64,000 bases of DNA, taken from the NCBI GenBank assembly GCA_905221605.1, contig CAJNDS010000452.1, positions 1-64,000 of the forward strand. Reading direction: 5' to 3'. The notes below the pieces were generated by a model. It was not told the DNA's origin and made no database searches. It saw only the letters and a program-made list of their open reading frames with translations. The translations under genes were made by a program, and so were the position numbers. The stretch comes from Symbiodinium natans. Taxonomy: Eukaryota > Sar > Dinophyceae > Suessiales > Symbiodiniaceae. This document shows positions 10,915 to 21,139 of this stretch, in pieces (position 1 is the first letter of the stretch; every line of letters starts with the position of its first letter).

Positions 10915-11004
10915 CTCCCGATGCCATGTTGAGCGCGAGGGCGCTGGCCCAAAGATTCCAGCGCCGCTCCTGCCAACGCTTGCCGGCGCGCATGTCCATC
11001 TCGT
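10915..11004 (-). CDS. Candidate exon, unidentified protein
   Basis: Bounded by CTCAAG|ACGAG and GGGAG|GTGTG. The translation includes MDMRAGKRWQERRWN, then LWASALALNMASGG, a basic helix followed by a small-residue hydrophobic stretch. It lies upstream of 10602-10695 on the same strand, but the two do not join in phase directly, so an exon between them is missing or a boundary is wrong. No family is recognised. Confidence 0.4.
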
Positions 11005-11339
11005 CTTGAGATGACAGTGGCGACTACGGTCTCAATGCTTCCTTGCTGAATGACGCTCGACATGATGCCCTCGGCTATTGGACCACCTTCAGGTGCAAAC
11101 TCTCGGTGTTTTTGCATAGGAACGGGATAGAGAGCCGGAAGGATCTACCTCTTGCTGGTTTGGGCTGTTTATGGCTGTTTCATGCTGCAACAAGCTGCGG
11201 CGTGCCACAGTCGGTTCATCATGACAAGCAAGTTCCACAGAGTGCCAGCAGTGCAAGCAGCATCTTCCTTTTCCTTCAACTGCCTCAGTTGGTCAGGTAA
11301 TTCATGCAAGCTACGTCAGGAAATTGGTATCGCAGTGAA

Positions 11340-11464
11340 AGGCGACGTCTATTTGCAGAAGCTCACCCGCGCCCTTGACAACGCCCCCACCCATCCTGTG
11401 AAAATCTTCGCCGCGTTCCACTCCGACCCGGCCATGGCGCGAGAAGGGCTGTGTCGTGCTTGCT
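11340..11464 (-). pseudogene. Truncated, decayed copy of the phosphoglycerate mutase 5' end
   Basis: The DNA is clearly related to the 5' third of the mutase gene 1.1 kb away. Shared blocks include AAGCTCACCCGCGCCCTTG and a diverged version of the codons for [12 protein letters not shown] (here SEWNAAKIFTGW). The active-site RHGES is destroyed (reads AMAGS in the same frame), about 40 bases are missing, and nothing downstream of roughly residue 50 is present. This is a partial tandem duplicate, not a functional gene. Confidence 0.75.
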
Positions 11465-11920
11465 TCAAGCTATTTGAATCTGCGACTATCCCTGAGAGCA
11501 GCGTGCTGCATACCGGTCTCAGCATGTCCAAGTTCAAGTACCTCGTCCTACATGCGTGTGCTGGTGCGTAAGGGTGAGTTTGGACTGGAAGATCCGTCAG
11601 CAATCGCCGCCTGCACCTCATGTCAGCAAACTTTTGACATGTTGAAGGGCCGACACTGTCTGTTTATGTGCCATGCAAGAATTCTCTTCCTCGAGGCGGA
11701 TCTTTGTTTTGGAATCCTTGCAAAGGTAACTTGCATACAGGTCCACGCACAGCTACCGCACAAAAGTGGCCAGTGAGGCAGTCCACTGACGACGGTGCAG
11801 TGCAGCCCATGGCCGTTTGGAAAAGAGGTGGCCATGACATTCTTGATACCATTACAAGGGTTGTCGAAAACATGGTATGTCGCATCAGGCATCATCATTC
11901 AAAGGCCAAAGCCGAGTGCC

Positions 11921-12706
11921 TCAGCCGACCTTGGTCTGATTCTTGACGGCCTCGGCGGCTGCCTTGATCTTCTCCGCATCGCCCAGGTAGCGGCCGAACT
12001 TGAGGGGCTCCACAGCCAAGGGGCTGGCGATGGGCTTGAGGTCGGCATCCAACTCGTACACCAGGGGCGTGCCGGTGGGAATCTCAAGGCCCGGAATGAC
12101 GTCGTCCGAGATGCCCTCGATCATCTTGACGATGGCGCGGATGGAGTTGCCGTGGGCAGCCACAAACACAGTCTTGCCCGCTTTCAACTCTGGAGCAATT
12201 GTGGACTCCCAGTACGGCATCACACGAGCAATCGTGTCCTTCAGGCACTCAGTGTCTGGCACCTCCTTGGGATCCAGTGCAGCGTACTTGGGCTCGTGGC
12301 AAGGGTGGTACTTGCTCTCCTTTTCCAAGGCTGGCGGGGGGATGTCGAAGCTGCGTCGCCAGATCTGAACTTGCTCCGCGCCGTGCTTGACGACCGTCTC
12401 CTTCTTGTCCAAGCCTGTGAGGCCACCGTACATGCGCTCGTTCAGGCGCCAGGACTTGTTCACGGGGACGTAGAGCTGATCCGCCGACTCCAGTGCCAGG
12501 TTGCAGGTCTTGATGGCACGCTTCAGGAAGGACGTGAAGGCGATGTCGATTTGCAAGTTCTCGGCCTTCAGAAGCTCACCCGCGCCCTTGGCCTCGCCCA
12601 AGCCCTTCTCGGAGAGGTCCACGTCCACCCATCCGGTGAAGATGTTCGCCACGTTCCACTCCGACTCCCCGTGGCGCGAGAAGACCAAGGTCGCGTGCTT
12701 CGACAT
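11921..12706 (-). CDS. gpmA: 2,3-bisphosphoglycerate-dependent phosphoglycerate mutase
   Basis: A complete 261-residue intronless frame. It interconverts 3- and 2-phosphoglycerate in glycolysis/gluconeogenesis through a phosphohistidine. RHGESEWN places the phospho-acceptor at His12; LKRA (Arg63), NERMYGG (Glu90, Arg91) and AAHGNS (His185) complete the active site. Length is normal for the cofactor-dependent family (about 250), and the bacterial/plastid-type insert before KDTIARVMP is present. No obvious targeting peptide precedes MSKHATLVF, so it may be cytosolic. Third codon positions are strongly G/C, unlike the flanking DNA, as often seen for highly expressed intronless dinoflagellate genes. 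A broken partial copy lies 0.5 kb downstream at 11340-11464. Confidence 0.95.
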   Translation of the reverse strand: MSKHATLVFSRHGESEWNVANIFTGWVDVDLSEKGLGEAKGAGELLKAENLQIDIAFTSFLKRAIKTCNLALESADQLYVPVNKSWRLNERMYGGLTGLDKKETVVKHGAEQVQIWRRSFDIPPPALEKESKYHPCHEPKYAALDPKEVPDTECLKDTIARVMPYWESTIAPELKAGKTVFVAAHGNSIRAIVKMIEGISDDVIPGLEIPTGTPLVYELDADLKPIASPLAVEPLKFGRYLGDAEKIKAAAEAVKNQTKVG

Positions 12707-13111
12707 CCCTCCGCTAAGGCTGCAAAAGTTGTTCGGTTATGGGCTTTGCTTTAAACAGTTTGCTCGAGCAGAAAGCCGAGAGATGATTGGCGTGCATCAA
12801 TCCGCTGCTTGGGCTTCGTATGGCAACGTCTCCCTTCAGAAATTGCATGACATCCGCTCAGTTTCGTTTTACGCATCTGCCGCACTTCCTGGCTGGGGGT
12901 ATCGGCTCAGAAGGTAACGTCCCTGGAGGACAAGGCCTGGAGGGTGCTTGTGGGGAAAGGGGGGGTCAATGCACAGTAACGTGCAACACAGGAAACACAT
13001 CACTTTGACTCCGGTGGAAAAACTGCGCAGCATGTGACATATAACATAAAGCATATGACATTAACAACATGCAATGCAAAAAGTAAACATAACACATGCA
13101 ACACATGATAA

Positions 13112-13177
13112 ACAATATATATATATATATATATATCACGTAACATACAATATTATATTGTATGTTACGTGATATAT
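13112..13177. repeat. (AT)n run ending in a 47-base perfect palindrome
   Basis: An AT dinucleotide run (13114-13136) merges into a perfect inverted repeat. Arms 13131-13152 and 13156-13177 (22 bases each, core ATCACGTAACATACAATA) are separated by three bases. It would extrude as a cruciform or hairpin. Confidence 0.85.
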
Positions 13178-13314
13178 GTTGGGGCTGGAGGGGCTGGGGC
13201 GGAGGGGCTGGAGGGGGGGCTGGAGGGTGGAGGGGCTGGTGGGGGGGCTGGAGGGTGGGAGGTGGGAGGGGCGGGTGGAGGGGCTGGAGGTGGAGGGAGG
13301 GGCGGGGGTTTGGC
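13178..13314. repeat. G-rich minisatellite (GGGGCTGGA-type units)
   Basis: Irregular tandem units of GGGGCTGGAG / GGGGGGCTGGAGGGTGG extend over about 135 bases on the plus strand with many runs of three to seven G, giving high G-quadruplex potential. They are followed by (GAACC)n-like repeats at 13318-13420. Open frames through this block are artefacts. Confidence 0.8.
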
Positions 13315-13522
13315 ACCCGAACCGAACCGAACCGCAAGCCGCAGCGAACCGCTTGAACCGGAACCGTTCCAAAGTATGTACCCCGAAACCGAAACGAACC
13401 TACACGAACCGTGGCCTTACTGAATATAGCACAAATACAAAAACACAACATGCGACATACGACTCAAACGAACAGGAAATTGATGAGGTTTATGTGTGTT
13501 CCACGACTCAAACTCGTTTGGG

Positions 13523-13591
13523 GCCCAGGTAACTTGCGAGGCTTTCGTTCCAGGACTCAGAAACAGCTTGAGCCCAGGTAACTTGCGAGGC
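13523..13591 (+). repeat. Direct repeat of 20 bases, two copies
   Basis: GCCCAGGTAACTTGCGAGGC occurs at 13523-13542 and again at 13572-13591, start-to-start spacing 49 bases. No coding role is visible. Confidence 0.7.
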
Positions 13592-13599
13592 GCTCCAGG

Positions 13600-16440
13600 G
13601 ACACTCGCACTCCGGGAATGTCGAGTAGGGGAGAAGCACTTGTCGGAACACTCACCTAACAAGAAAAACAGACCACACCTTCGGACAAGTTGAATACCAC
13701 CTTGCAAGAATGCCTTTGCCAAAGCCGACGCAGAACAACACCTTGCAAAGCACCGAAAGCTGCGAAATCTTTAAGACATCAGAACAGAATCGTAAAGACA
13801 AACAACATCGTAGAAATGCAAACCGAAGAAACACATCAGACCAACAAAGCTTAAAAGGAACCACACCTTAGACAACAACAACAACAACGCCTTGACAAAC
13901 AACTTAGAACAGCCGAGAAACCAACACCACAGAACCAACACAAACTCAGAAACGCTGTACTTGCAAACACACAGAGACACTAGCTTGGAAAACGCATGGG
14001 AACATACCTTTTAAACAACATGTACAAAGCGTATTAACCAGAATCGTGCAACACCTTAGAAGAACTGCCTCCGAAAAGCTTAGAACAACACAAGCCGCTT
14101 CGTCCAAGAGGTGCCGATTTGGAACACGCTTTCGCGCTCCAACTGGACACTTTGGGTGCCCCATTCTGCTTGTAGCGCACGCAACCGCCCTAACAATACA
14201 GAGCTAATTGATGGCGCTTTGTCTGCTAGAAACTTAAACCAAAGAGTGTGTGTTTGTCAAGAGAAAAAAGCAGATTCCGTGACTGTCTTGTGCAGTGATT
14301 TCGAATCCCCCCCCCCCCCCTTGGCCGGCCTCGTGCCTCCAAACTTTCCTTGAGGCAGCTCCACACGCCTCACCCACTCTTCTTCACGCTCACGATCAGA
14401 GGGCCGACCTCAGCCATGTGGCAGATGCAGCATCTCTTCTGAGGTCATAAGCAATTTTAAAAGCCCTGAACACAGGTGAGGCGCCCATCTCCTGCCCTCT
14501 ACCCGCCCTCTCGACCGCTTGCGGGCGTGTTCGTTGCAGAAGCCTTCATTCGTGGCCAGCTCAACCAGGCTTGTGACACTTTCGCGCGCTATCCCAGGGC
14601 GGTAATCGGTGTGCACATCATGTTGGCGTGATGAAAAGGACGGTGACGTCTGTAGAGTCAAGGGTCCAAGAGCTCTTGGTTCGAACCTCCATGTGCCAAA
14701 CACTAGGCAGCGAAGGTGCATTGTCTCCGGTGGCTTCGTTGTGTTTGGCATGGGTCCCATCCTCACATGCGGCAAGCTGTTGGGAAGCCCCCCATGAACC
14801 CCAGACCCTTCAAAGTGCGCTAATCATCCGTCACGCTGCAGATCACAGATCAGACCCCTGGGCAACCAGTACCCTTAATTCAGTTGTTGTTTAGGGCAGC
14901 TGGGATTCCGAATTCCACAAACCTGGGGTTGCCAACAATACTGTACCGAGGATCGCAAAGCGGGAATGTGCCGGAAAGCCAGCAGCGGCAGTAAACTTTC
15001 TTGTCGCCCGCTTTCAAGTCCTTCAAGGGGCAAGCCTGAACCTAAACACATCTTTCCCCAAGTTGGCAGCTAAGCGTTCCTCTGATGCCCCCTTCGTGCT
15101 CTTGCAAGGACTGAGGCGCGACGGGGCTAATATACCCTTTGCTGCAGCCTGAGAACAGTATGACCGGAGGAGGGATTGCTCCCAAACACTCTGGCATGGA
15201 TCACTTTAGCATCAACAAATCCTCGAGGCTTCTCGGCTTGCAGCACTGCAAACTCAAACCTGCACCAGCCCAAACTGAAACTCCCTCAACATGAGATGGA
15301 CGCTTCAGAGGCACAGGGTCGAACGGCTTTCTGACATTATTCGGTGATGTCGTGGGAACAGGTGCTGGTAGGGCTTGGGGTGTAGAGGCACTTCAGGTGT
15401 TGCTGCGCAAAGGAGTGGGGCAGCGTCATGTAATCCATGACGCAGGGCCACCAAGATTCCAAGGATAACACACAAGGCTCGAAATGATCAGCCGCCAACT
15501 CTACAACCTTGCCGGCTGGCAAGCAGCCTCTATATCTTGTCGTCACATCTGCAAGGTTCTGGAAACTTGTGCAGCCCTTTACAAACTGTTAGGGCTCTGC
15601 ACGCCAAATCCGCAGAGGGTGCATCTCCTCCTTGGTGACAACTTTTGGCCTCGGTGGAACTCTCCGGGAAATCGGGCATGGCTTGTTTTGGAGGCTACTG
15701 CGGATCGATATCTGCCGATGGACATAAACGGCATGAAGGTGCAATCTCTCTAGCTGCTGTCAGTAAAACTACAGAGACCGTATCATGGCCGGCTTGCCTT
15801 TTTGCTGCATGACCCTAATATTTCTTCCACAACACGGGAGTGTTATTGCAACACGCTCTCTAAAACTAGCTGGTGGAGCTAATATGAACCATAAGAACCG
15901 AACCAGAAGCGTGAGCGGAAAACGAGATTTAGGGGCCCAGTGACCCCGCCATCTCAAATCTTGAGGCAGGCGCGTCTGAAGCAGAACTTGAGAGTTCAAG
16001 TCTAGTCATTCATGGCTCCAGCCTTTGGGATGCTGTCCAAACTCCCAAATCAAGGCACCTGCAGCACTTGTACCTCTAACACCCCAACCACACATCCCAA
16101 AACGAATGAACATCACAAGCCCGCCCCTGCAATCCGCCTTGAAGAAGAAACCTCTGTCTGCACTCGGGTGGCACTTCGGGGTCGATCTTGTTGTTGATCT
16201 TTCCCTCGGCCTTGCCTTTCGAGGGGGAAGCTCTTGGGACTTTGGGATTGCTTCCTTCGGGGTTGGGGAATCAGAGCTCGAAGGATTTAAGGACCAGCTT
16301 GCGCTTGTCTCACTGAGGCCAGGAAATGTGGGATGTCACCCTAAAAAAATCTCTCAAACACACCCTAATCGAGCCCGCCTCCCCATTTGCTTTCGTGTAG
16401 GTTGAACATGCGTGTTAATCAAACAGAGAGAGTCAGCCCG
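13600..16440. other. No assignable gene; purine-rich repeat-like DNA then unique sequence
   Basis: From 13690 to 14100 the plus strand is rich in A and C, with a recurring ACACCTT / CGCCTTG motif every 40-70 bases, suggesting a decayed satellite. 14250-14340 contains a C run. Around 14500-14620 (minus) a frame reads ESVTSLVELATNEGFCNEH, which is protein-like but isolated. A GGTTCGAACC near 14680 looks like a tRNA T-loop, but no cloverleaf can be built. The rest shows only short frames. Confidence 0.35.
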
Positions 16441-16790
16441 AAATTTGTGCAACATAGAAAATGTAATGTATAATTTCTAGTAGAATATGTAATATATATA
16501 TATACTGTATAATATATATATATATAATATTATATAGAATATATCATGTAATATTTTATATAATATACAAGATGCAATAAACAATATGTAATGTGTAATT
16601 TCTAATACATAATATGCAATATATAACTTCTAATACATAATATGCAATATATAATATATAATCTATAGTATAAATAGAAATATGAATATGAAAAATACAT
16701 TAATAAATGAATAAATAAACTAAATAAATAAAGACATAAGAATAAATACAATATATATATATATATATATATATGCTTGCAGGCCCAGCG
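16440..16790. repeat. AT-rich block with (TA)n microsatellites
   Basis: A sharply AT-rich island containing several (TA)n runs (about 16491-16535 and 16751-16774) and diverged TAATATGCAATATATAA units. It is followed by a (CT)n run at 16831-16849 and a further AT-rich inverted stretch to about 16920. Compositionally it is quite unlike its neighbours. Confidence 0.8.
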
Positions 16791-17267
16791 ACGTGCAGTG
16801 CGAAGCTGCCGGCCCGCCAGCACCTCACAGCTCTCTCTCTCTCTCTCTCCACTATTAATTATAATTCATTATGAAGTAATCATTGAGAAACTAGCAATTC
16901 ATAATTATTAATTAATCAGCAGTTGATTAAACCTTCAACACCAAAACCCCAAAATACGAGCAAAGGACTATGGACGTCCACAACAAACCAGAGGCCAAAC
17001 GCCATTCTCTATCCTTGCTTCCTTCCTTCCAGCGAACATGGTCCCCGAAGGGACCGGCCCAAGGGGCGTGCGTAGCCGGGTTCGTTGGTGGAAGTGTGTG
17101 CACGTCTCCAGTTTCAAGCCAAACAACCTCAATAAATGACTACGCGACAGAAAGTGAAGAACCGAGACGGACGTGCAAATAGCGCCTGCTTTGGGCTGGG
17201 GATAGGGGCAAAAAACACGCGTGGTGTGTACTGACCGAGATTGAGACAGGCACCGCGCCCCCCATTC

Positions 17268-17351
17268 TTTCTCTCTCTCTCTCTCTCTCTCGCTCGCTCG
17301 CTCGCTCGCTCTTCCTTGCGTAGCTCTTCTTCTTCTTCTTCTTCTTCTTCT
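17268..17351. repeat. Compound microsatellite (TC)n(GCTC)n(TTC)n
   Basis: Consecutive TCTC, CTCG and TTC runs on the plus strand between 17268 and 17351. They explain the polylysine and arginine-glutamate stretches in the overlapping minus-strand frame. Confidence 0.85.
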
Positions 17352-17759
17352 GCTGGGCTTGAAGGCCCGAAGGCCCCCGCGCGCGAGCGCGTCCGAAGTT
17401 CCGGTCTTTCGTGAAACTTCCCCCGTGGTGCTGTGAGGCTCGGAGCTTTCCCAAAAACATCCCCCCTCTATAAACTATGATAAGCCTCGTTTTGCTTTCC
17501 TCCTCAGGGCGTTTCCCCTCTGCACCTTTCCGGGTTCTATGGTACTTGTTGCTCCCCAGTCCTTTTCACTAAGGAGGCTGCTACCCTGAACCCCTAAACT
17601 CTTTGAGCCCAGCACCAAGAAGCCAGCTGCGCCGACGGCAAAGCCGAAGGAACCGCAGTTTGCGTCGAAGCGGGGCTGAGGGCGCGTGACGCCGCCTGGT
17701 CTCCATGGTTCCATGTTTCATAATGCTGGGGTTCATGTGGGAGTCTTACCAAAGGTGGG

Positions 17760-18022
17760 TTTAAGGTTTAGGGTTTAGGGTTTAGGGTTTCCGGTTTCGA
17801 TGCACTCCCATGCTCCCTTCTGCCGGCCTTCCGCTCGCGGGGCGCTTGCAACGGGGCTGCTGGGAGTGAGGAAGCACATCCCCCTGAGAAGGCTTTTGTG
17901 GCTTTTGTGTGGAGTTCGGCATGGTTTAACCTTGCATGGCCCTAAGGGTTATATAAACCCTAAACCCTAAAGCCTAAACCCTAAAGCCTGAACCATACAA
18001 AGAACCCTAAACCCTAAACCCT
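17760..18022. repeat. Two facing telomere-like tracts, TTTAGGG (17763) and CCCTAAA (17957-18020)
   Basis: Three TTTAGGG units at 17763-17790 and degenerate CCCTAAA units at 17957-18020 (with AAAGCCTA and AAAGCCTGA variants). These are interstitial, not chromosome ends. A minus-strand coding-like segment at about 18050-18161 (ILEQILAKNVLEDFMYLK) lies immediately upstream of the second tract, the same arrangement as exon-intron boundaries elsewhere in this window. Confidence 0.75.
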
Positions 18023-18049
18023 GAGGGTTACTAAAGGTTGAGGATGGGG

Positions 18050-18161
18050 CGCACGAAAGTGCTGGACGGCAATCAGGCGTTTTTAAATACATAAAGTCTT
18101 CTAGCACATTTTTCGCGAGGATCTGCTCCAGAATGGGAGGTTGGCTTTCTTTACATTGCAC
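18050..18161 (-). CDS. Candidate exon, unidentified
   Basis: The minus-strand translation contains ILEQILAKNVLEDFMYLK, a plausible amphipathic helix, followed about 30 bases later by TTTAGGG repeats. Boundaries and gene identity are not resolved. Confidence 0.25.
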
Positions 18162-19757
18162 TCAAAGTTTTTGACGAAGCAACAAGAGGACAGGCTTCAG
18201 GAGCTGGGGAACTGATGCTGACATAGGCAAGTCAACAGCGGCACGGTCTCCAACTGAAAGCATGACGTTGTTATGAGCCTCAAGCCACTGGAGGCCCAAA
18301 TAGCATGCTTTCTTGGGAGGTTGGAACAAGCATGTCCTTGCATCCGAGATGCATCATACCGGCAGCCACGAATGCAACTGCCTCATCTCACGCGACTTTC
18401 AGGGCTCAGTTGTAAGAAGCGGCCCCGAGTCAGGGGATGCAGGATGAATGTCACAACTTTACGGGGAAACGACGCGTTTGCCATGCCACCCGGTAGTCAA
18501 AACATGGCTGCTTCTTAACCGTAAGCCTGAAGACCCAAAGCCTCTGTCAAGCCCGCCAAGACCCTCGGATGGACCTGAACCTTCAGCCTGTGGGAATAAG
18601 TCCCCGTGAAGCTGACCAAGTATGACACAACGCAGACTTCGACGCTATTCCCTTAAGAGCTCAGAGCTCACATGCCCAAGCCCGTGCTAGACCCCTTGCG
18701 CGGCAGGGCCCGATTGAATTCTTGCAGCCATCTTGCTCCATGTCGTGCCATATTGCGAGTGGCAAGCAAGCTCAGTGGGCTCAACTGGAAAGCCGGACAA
18801 GCTCGGGCCACATTGGCCAGACGGATCAGCCATGACTCCTCAGCTTGAAGGAGTTCATGCTCCCGTGAAGCAGGTTCGTGCAAGGCCCCGAAGTTCTTGC
18901 CGTAAAGAAGCAGGGCTACATGTAAAGGATAACGCTTGAGTGCAGCATGTCCCATGCATGAACCCACCCTCGAATGCCTCATGGCAGGCAAGCCCGAATT
19001 TTTCTCTCGGATGAGCATGCCACCTGCAGGACAGCGCTTAGGCCGACTTTGCTGGCCTGCGCCCCCTTCCGTCGAACCCTTTGCTACAAGCTGGATGCAT
19101 CTCGGATCTACGCCCGTTTATTCCGCGTGTGCTCCTACGCAGCACCCCCGACTCACCCCCCTCACCCCCCTCACCAGAGGCCAGCTCCTCTCAAGGGATC
19201 CAACGCTTTTTTGCAGCGCTACCTGTTGTGCAGCGCTCAGCCGGCGATCAATGATCCTTGGCCGGAGCCCAGCAGCGTGCGCTAACCCGCAAAGCCCCAA
19301 AGCCTAGTCAAAGGCCTCAAAGTTTGCCTCAAAAGGGCTAACCGCATAACTTGCCCACAAAGCCCTAGACGAGTTTAAGGCTCTTAGTTCAAGGCGCCAT
19401 TAAACGGAACAAATCCTAAGCCCTACCCTGGGTTTTACTTCCTGATGTGGGGCTCGGGATGTGGATCAGCTCCTTGTGCAACCTGCCTAGCTGCAGGGCT
19501 GTAAGGCAGAAAAAAAAAGCACAACTTGGCAGTTGCTGATGGCAGGAAAAGGGGGGCTTGAGAAGTACAAGTGGCGACCACAATACATATCTGAGACTGG
19601 CCATTTTTTGTATGTCGTGATCGACTCTAGACCTTGATGTCTGAAGATCAAGAGTTGCGGGCGCGTTGCTTGCAGATCTGCCTCCAAAGCGGCCAAGCAT
19701 GTTCAGCCTCAGGGTTGATCGACTCCAGGGGTCACATTTTGCAGATGCAACCCGGTG

Positions 19758-20540
19758 TCAGGCCACATGCAGGCCGATGCGGACATGTGGCGTGGCAGTG
19801 CCCCCCGGAAAGTGTGCCGCAATGAAGTACAGGAGCGACACGAGCTGCACGACCTGGAGGTAAGAGCATGGGCGGAGTTCATCGACGAGCGCAAGCTGCA
19901 GCAGGGAATCGTGTGGCCGAGAAGCTCCGAAAATGGCGGTGAAGATGTAACTCCGCCGAATCAGCCTCATGTGGTAGCGTGAAGCCCAAGCCCTGAGCAC
20001 AGAAGGTTCTTGCATGTTCTTCTTGCCGCTTCTTGCCCATGCCATGTCTTCGGCCGAGGCGCGTGGCCCAAAGCGTTCCGAGTAAACCGGTAACGTAGGC
20101 AATGGCATAAGGCAGCTTCCTTCGCCTGGGCGCTTCTGGGTGTTGTAGGGGCACGCAACTAATTTGGTTATAGTAACAATAACATACTCATGGATACCAT
20201 ATTGATGATAATATAGTATTCATATTGTTTATGAGGGGTGCTGATGCCTTCTCAGCCTCACGACATCTCACGGCTAACACGCCAATTGCCCAAGAGATTG
20301 GCACCGCTGTCCAGCTAAAGACGAAAGAGCCAAGCGTCTGTGAAATCTGCTCCTTAGCAAGAGCAAGTCCCCATTCAAGATCGGTGGACGCTTTATGCCT
20401 ATCATACATCAGAGCCATGTCGGCCGACTCCATCATCAGCTCTCCCTCTAGGTCTGAGTTCGGCGCCAGAAATGCCTCAGATGTCGAAAGCGACAGGCGA
20501 AGCAACTGGGCAGCAACGCAAACTCCCCCCCGAAGCACAG
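19758..20540 (-). CDS. Coding-like block, probable membrane protein exons, unidentified
   Basis: Two long minus-strand frames lie end to end. 20225-20540 includes LEGELMMESADMALMYDRHK and SFVFSWTAVPISWAIGVLAV (a likely membrane helix). 19758-19980 includes RLIRRSYIFTAIFGASRP and LQVVQLVSLLYFIAAHF (another likely helix). Composition and hydrophobic pattern suggest exons of a membrane protein transcribed in the common direction, but the opposite strand of 20225-20614 is also open and I cannot exclude it. Splice sites are not fixed. Confidence 0.35.
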
Positions 20541-21139
20541 CTCAACTTGCAACTTGGCCATCCGAAAGCCTGGCAGAAACCATGTCCACTTGGGCAAGCG
20601 TGAAGTATCATTGACTGCAACGGTCGAACACCTACACAGCGCCCACCTTGGGCAGCATGGTGGTTGCTCAAGAATCGCGGGGATGAATCTTCGGCTCTAA
20701 GGGTACTGGGAACTTGGGAACACTCTCGCCTGTGATCTCAAAGCTTCGTGCTTGGGCGCCCGTCATGAAACGGAATAGCCCTCACTTAGTGCCCTCCAAA
20801 GCCTCTCGGCCCGGTGATTAAGGAGACAGAGCAGGGAGCAAAGGGGCAAAGATCATGCCAAGAAACTTGCCAGCCACTCCTCGGATACCAGGACAGACAG
20901 AACAACCCTATTTTGGCCGGGTTTCCGTGGATCAAAGATGCTTTTGAAAGGGGTTGAGGGTGGGTTCCAGGGCGGATTGCTTCATAGGCACCAGGCCTGT
21001 TCTCGCCTTAGATACATGAAAATGCACGTCACCCAACCAGAAACGAGGTCGTGCAGTTGCACGTGCATACCAGGTGGATGAGTTCTGCCACTCGGTCGCA
21101 TGCCCCAAACTCAAGTGTTTTACACCAGCGGGTCATCTG

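Noticed and set aside
14660-14730. Possible tRNA, because of GGTTCGAACC
   Set aside because: The motif is just a palindrome; no acceptor, D or anticodon stems can be paired around it.
20225-20614. 129-codon plus-strand frame
   Set aside because: The minus strand of the same DNA gives a membrane-helix-containing frame in the common gene direction; the plus reading is Ser/Ala-rich, like an antisense shadow. Not fully excluded.
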